From Progne subis subis (taxonomy: Eukaryota > Chordata > Aves > Passeriformes > Hirundinidae), in contig JAKJHU010000046.1 in the NCBI GenBank assembly GCA_022316685.1, forward strand, positions 8,407,001 to 8,471,000: 64,000 nucleotides of DNA, in the 5' to 3' direction. The translations under genes were made by a program, and so were the position numbers. Positions 49,170 to 64,000 of the stretch are shown in pieces (position 1 is the stretch's first letter; each line of letters starts with the position of its first letter). Under the pieces are notes generated by a model, which was given only the letters and a program-made list of their open reading frames with translations, was not told the DNA's origin and ran no database searches.

Positions 49170-49320
49170 GGGATGAGCAGGGGGATCGGCGGCGGGATGA
49201 GCGGGGGGATCGGCGGCGGGATGAGCAGGGGGACCGGCGGCGGGATGAGGAGGGGGATCGGCGGCGGGTTGAGCGGCGGGATCGGCGGCGGGATGAGCGG
49301 GGGGATCGGCGGCGGGATGC
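49170..49320 (+). repeat. 24-bp GC-rich minisatellite, six and a partial units
   Basis: Six 24-bp units start at 49170, 49194, 49218, 49242, 49266 and 49290, each beginning GGGATGAGC (or a one-base variant) and ending ATCGGCGGC or a near copy. A partial seventh unit starts at 49314. Because 24 is a multiple of three, all frames read as an eight-residue repeat (plus strand: Gly-Gly-Gly-Met-Ser-Arg/Gly-Gly-Ile). It lies about 1.1 kb upstream of GOT1. The surrounding open frame is more likely a by-product than a gene. Confidence 0.95.
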
Positions 49321-50103
49321 GCGGGCCGGCTCTGCCCCCTGCCGGCACCGCCCGGCACCGCCGCGGCCCCGACGGCGACCGCGTCCCGGGGGTCCCCGCG
49401 GGGCTGGAGGGCGGCCCGCAAGAGCCACGGAGGGCCTCGTGGGAAGCGCTGTGCCTGGGTGAAGGTCGTGGAGTTCGGCGCTGGGAGGAAGACCCCACGG
49501 ATCAGTGCCGTGTCCCGAGCTAACCAGTGGTAGCGGGGACCCTCACAGGTGACCCTGGGGGTTTCCCCGGCGCTGGGAGGTTCTCTGGGGTCAGCCCAAA
49601 GCGTCTGACCTGCAGGTGGCTGTGAATCAGGGAAGAGCCTTTGGAAACACCCACCATGCTCACAGCGGTCCCCGTCCCGCACCCGCGTCACTGCAGCCCC
49701 GGGATCCCCCTGCCCCCCGGACACTGCTCCCGGACCTGTCACGCGTGGGCACGGCCCCCGACACCTTCCCGCATCCCCCGAGCCTCGCACCTCGGCACAG
49801 CACCCCGGGGCTCTCTTCACCCCGACTTTGCGCTACAGGGTTGATCCGCAGCGCCGGGGGCTCAGTGGGGATTGTGCCTTGACCGCGAACACTGCACCCC
49901 CGAGCACCGCATCCCCGAGCGCTGCCGCAGGGCTGCGCTGCCTTGGGCACGGCATCCCCCGCAGCACGCCGTACTGCACGGGGCATTGCACCTCGAGGCC
50001 GTCCCGCCCAGTCTCTGCGGCTGCGGGAGTCCCCCGGCACCGGGCGTCGCGCACCCGGTGGCGACTCCGCACTCCCGCCCGCGGCCGCGGTCCGGCGCCA
50101 CGC

Positions 50104-53944
<3,841 letters not shown>

Positions 53945-54053
53945 AGCACATGAACAACCAAACTTACATAAAGTCACCAAAGCTATAGTGTGTAGTCTAT
54001 GTCCTTCTCTGCTCGTGGCTTGCCTTTTCCCACACTTCATGGGGTTTAATAAA
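53945..54053 (+). other. GOT1 proximal 3' UTR and polyadenylation signal
   Basis: AATAAA at 54048-54053, about 105 bp after the stop, is a canonical signal. ATTAAA near 54478 could serve a longer 3' UTR. Confidence 0.65.
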
Positions 54054-57000
54054 GATGGGAGCAGTAGCTCAATCAGGGATAATCATCTTCTGACATTTTT
54101 TAAGAGGTCCTTGCAGTATGGTAAGCCAGTGCCCCCAGGTGGTGGGGGCAGCATGAGCCACCTTGGTTCTTGTTTCACAACAACAGCCTGGTCTCCAGGC
54201 TGCTAGAGCTGCATCTTTAGCACGTCCAAATCAACACCATGTAACTGATCATTTTGATCACTGTGAAGTCTGGTGCCAGTGCAGTGCACTGTGGGGTAAC
54301 AGCACAGTGTTGGGATCTCACATGGCTTGTGAGCTAATGTCACTCAGTATTTTGGAGAGGGGTAAAGCTGTTGCTAGCTTCCTCTCTCCACCCGTCCCAT
54401 CCTTTCCCAATTTCTGAGCCTTATACGAGCAAATATTTGTAATTGTGATAATTGCTTCTTTGTGTTGCCGACATGAAATTAAACCTTCGTCTCTGAATGC
54501 TACCCCTGCCTTGTGTGATGTCGAGTCTTCAGATCCTATGAACCTCTCCCCAGGCTGAGGTTAAAGCCTCAACATCCTGGTTTGTCCACTTGTTTCAAGG
54601 CTTGTTTCAAGGCTGTCCCTTTCCCTCTCAGGGTGTGTTGTATCTCTGATGATCACAGCCACTACTGGAGGGGTGTCTTACTGGGAGAGTGTTGAGAGCT
54701 CCCTGTGACTACATGAAGCCAACCAGTTCCTCCTGTATTCATCTTGTGTTCTTTCTGTCCCACTGACCTATGCACCCCAGCTCATTCTGTCTGTCTGTGG
54801 TTGCTTTCTGGATGGTAAAGTGCTTCCAGCCATTTGGCCATCCCTCCCTGGCCCAGGGCTCCTGGACTGTCCCTTGGGTATCAAAAAGCGGATCTCTTCT
54901 GTTCATCCTTTTCAGCAGGCCCCTGATGAACCACCATCTACTCCCACTGGCTTCAGCAGGGCCTGCCAGCAACAGTCTGTGTTTCTGGCACTGGAAAAGG
55001 GCTGGGACCATCTGTTTCTGCTCTCTGCAGTCACTGCAGATCTATTTGTGAGTTGACAGAGCAGCTTCCTGACAGGATCTTGTGAAGGGGACAGTTCCTT
55101 TCCTTGTGTCAGGTAGCAGTAGTCACTGTTACCTTGATGGATTTGTTGCAGCCTAGAAAAGCCAAAATGGTGCCTTACTGCCTTGTTGTGTTTGCACAGA
55201 GTGCATGGAGTCTCCTGTTCTTTTTGGGTTAGTATTCATGTCATATAAGGGAGTGAGCCAGAGGCAGCCTTTCCTCCTCTATGCAGGTGGGGATCTTTTT
55301 CTCCTCTTGGTTTGTTGACAACAGGAATGGTGAGGAAGTGAGTAAAAGGTGACTTCTAGGGGTGATATCAGGAGGAGTTAAGGAACTACTTCTGCTTTTG
55401 TTATTTATGATATTTGCTTATGCTTCTGCCCTTACAGACCTCCTGGTGTGAAGGCTGGTCCACCCCATGTGATCTGTATTGGTGTGTGGCTAGTCTTACC
55501 AGCCTTGTTCTTCCTAGCAAGTGACCTAAATTTCTCCTTTTCTGTGGTGTAAGCTCATTACCAATTATCCCATTTACCATGGCAACAGAGAACGGATTAT
55601 TCCTTTCCTCTGTACAACAGCTTTATCTGTATTTGAAAACTTCCTCTCTCCCCTTCACATCCTTCACCAGTTAAGATTAAGTGACTCTGTTTCCTTCAGC
55701 CTTTGGGGTAGGTTGTTTTCCAGGCCTTGCTTTCCTCTATCCACTTTTCAATTGCTGTGTGTTTCCTTAGAAGGGCAGCGCCCAGACAGGGCTGCAGTTA
55801 TTCCAGCTTAAGTTTTATCAGCGTGGGTGGACTATGAGATTTCTGTCGTTATCTGTCAGACCGCACTCCAGCACGTGTATCCCTCTATTGTGTTTGCAAT
55901 GGCCTGGTATTAACTCCTGTTTTTCCCCAGTCCTTGTCTGCACTGCTGGGACTTGTCTCTCTGCTTGCCAAGTGCTCTCCCTGCAGCAGGAGTGACAGAG
56001 AGCCCAACTTCACGGGCAGCACTTGCTGGCCCATTCTCTTACTCCCTTCAGTGAGGCTGAGTCCTGTTACTCTATCTACCTCTGGCCCTGGGTGTGAGGG
56101 CAGCCTGGCCTGGCCTGGGTTATCGTCTTTCCCTACACCCATGGACACAGAGAGGGCATCGCTCCGGGAAAAATCACTTTTAATGTTGATATCCCCGTTG
56201 CGTTGAGCCTCTACAAAAACTACTGACTGGTCTGTCCCACCCTGAAGTCTTGGTGTGAGCCTCCCTCACATCGGCAGGCGCATGTGGAGAGGAGGATGGT
56301 CCAATGCAGCATGGAGAGGCCCCTCCCCAGGGAGGGGGCTGCACTCGGGGGGTGAGCGGGGCTCCTTGCCCTGTGCCTAGCAGGGCTTTGGGAGTGCTGG
56401 GCTGTGTCCGTGGTCAGCGTGAGCGGGGCGCTGCAAGCGGCCGTGTCACCAGGCACGGCACAAACGTGTGCTGGGGCCCTGAGCTGCGTGTGGCACCCCC
56501 CAAATAGCACGTTCTCCTCGAGGTGGAGACCGCATCTTGCAGCACCAGCGCTGCGGGGCTCTGGGCCTCGCTGGGATGGGGATGGTAAATGATGTTAAAG
56601 GGCAGTTCTGGGCTGGGCTGCCCCTCCCTGCACTGCTTGCAGGGATGCCGTGACACACGCTTTTTCACCTTTCCTTTTTCCACCTCTTCCTTGAGACCAG
56701 ATGCTACCAGGGAGCGGCTGGGCAAGGGCCCTCGGACTCCAGCTAGCTGGTCAGGCTGCCTGGGTGGTTCAGCCCTGCCGGGGTACATCCTTTCTCGCCT
56801 GGGAATGAGGCTCTGCACAAGTCCTGCAGGGAGGGGCGGCGCGAGCGGGCGGACAGGCAGCGAGCGAATGCAGACCTCCTGCTGTTGGACATGAGCCTCA
56901 CGGCAGGAGACCCCCATGCTGCAGACCTGGAAGACACAAGCACAGCCTGGTGCAGGTGGCCAGAGCTTGCCCTCCCTGACCTGCTGCAGCTCAAGCCTGC

Positions 57001-57331
57001 AGCAGCTTTGCTAGCCGGGCTCAGGGGTATACTGGTGCAGATGCAGGTTTCTCGTGAAAACATGAGCCAAGGTCTCACTCCAGTCCCTGACATCCAGTCT
57101 GCTGTTGAGAGCAGACCCTGCTCCATATCCCCTGAACCTGCTCCAGCCCCTCAGCAACACACACCTGCATGAGCTCCAAACCCCATTCAGCTTCACTGCC
57201 TGAAACTTGATTTAACACTGTTTAAAATGACTGACCTCCTACTTGCTGGGGAAGGAATGTTGCACCAAGAGGCAGGCTCCTACCTCCAGTCTGCATGGGC
57301 CTCCAGCACTGTGCTCTGGCCACGCTGCTGC
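54054..57331. other. convergent intergenic region GOT1/CNNM1
   Basis: The space between two converging genes holds the distal GOT1 3' UTR, if used, and the CNNM1 3' UTR. TTTAAT on the plus strand near 56179 is an ATTAAA in CNNM1 orientation, about 1.15 kb past its stop. No other gene is seen. Confidence 0.6.
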
Positions 57332-63931
<6,600 letters not shown>

Positions 63932-64000
63932 CTACATCCAGCCTTGGGAGCAGCTCCCGGGGCAGGGAGCGGGACAGTGAAACACTTATTCCTCAGGAAC

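Larger units (their letters stand above)
26502..50100. other. long intergenic region between NKX2-3 and GOT1 promoters
   Basis: No protein-coding gene is recognisable over about 23.6 kb. Open frames here are GC-driven (26.5-30.3 kb) or short and without family similarity. The region holds several AT-rich candidate regulatory blocks (29.28-29.42, 29.88-29.95, 31.84-31.93, 33.21-33.29, 34.74-35.10, 42.29-42.48 kb), an AT-rich plateau at 35.65-36.75 kb, microsatellites, a CR1 fragment, a MIR-like relic and a minisatellite. Long-range regulation of NKX2-3 is the likeliest role. Confidence 0.6.

Noticed and set aside
48573..49523. 316-codon plus-strand open frame containing the 24-bp repeat as a Gly-Met-Ser repeat protein
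   Set aside because: It arises from a 24-bp minisatellite in GC-rich DNA and the opposite strand is equally open. There is no plausible promoter, splice or family evidence.

Overview
The window is genomic DNA from a vertebrate, almost certainly a bird. Genes are split into short exons with GT/AG introns, there are long GC-rich CpG islands, mobile elements are sparse, and one CR1 LINE relic is visible. The cytosolic aspartate aminotransferase assembled from nine exons reads like the chicken enzyme. Gene order and orientation match the block conserved on human 10q24 and its avian counterpart, viewed in reverse: ABCC2(-), CUTC(-), [gap], ENTPD7(-), SLC25A28(+), NKX2-3(-), GOT1(+), CNNM1(-). Exon coordinates below come from reading splice sites and checking that codon phases join across every intron.

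Left part (1-12.5 kb). Eight 5' exons of ABCC2 (canalicular conjugate exporter) occupy 32-4614, with hepatic-type HNF1-like and HNF4-like sites just upstream. The last four exons of CUTC follow at 7765-9666. A 100-N gap at 9939-10038 then cuts the assembly. It separates the CUTC 3' half from the first four coding exons of ENTPD7, so the rest of ENTPD7, the CUTC 5' exons and the expected COX15 gene are not in the sequence. ENTPD7 and SLC25A28 (mitoferrin-2) lie head to head across a 742-bp GC-rich promoter with a striking same-orientation series of CCAAT boxes.

Middle part (12.5-50 kb). SLC25A28 is complete (four coding exons). About 8 kb without recognisable genes follows, then NKX2-3 (two exons, complete) inside a large CpG island of roughly 23-30 kb. 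From 26.5 to 50 kb I see no gene. This stretch holds candidate developmental regulatory elements, microsatellites, a 52-T homopolymer, a CR1 fragment and a probable ancient MIR SINE. Nearer GOT1 there is a patch of degenerate telomere-like repeat and a 24-bp GC-rich minisatellite.

Right part (50-64 kb). GOT1 is complete (nine exons, 412 residues) behind a GC-box/CCAAT promoter. It runs tail to tail with CNNM1, whose last ten coding exons are present; the first exon lies beyond the right edge.

The genes do not form an operon-like system. They share only conserved synteny, although ENTPD7/SLC25A28 plausibly share a bidirectional promoter. I found no convincing previously undescribed biological system. 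The items most worth a second look are the gene-hiding gap, the CCAAT array, the hepatic sites at ABCC2, the minisatellite/telomere-like pair, and the non-coding elements flanking NKX2-3.
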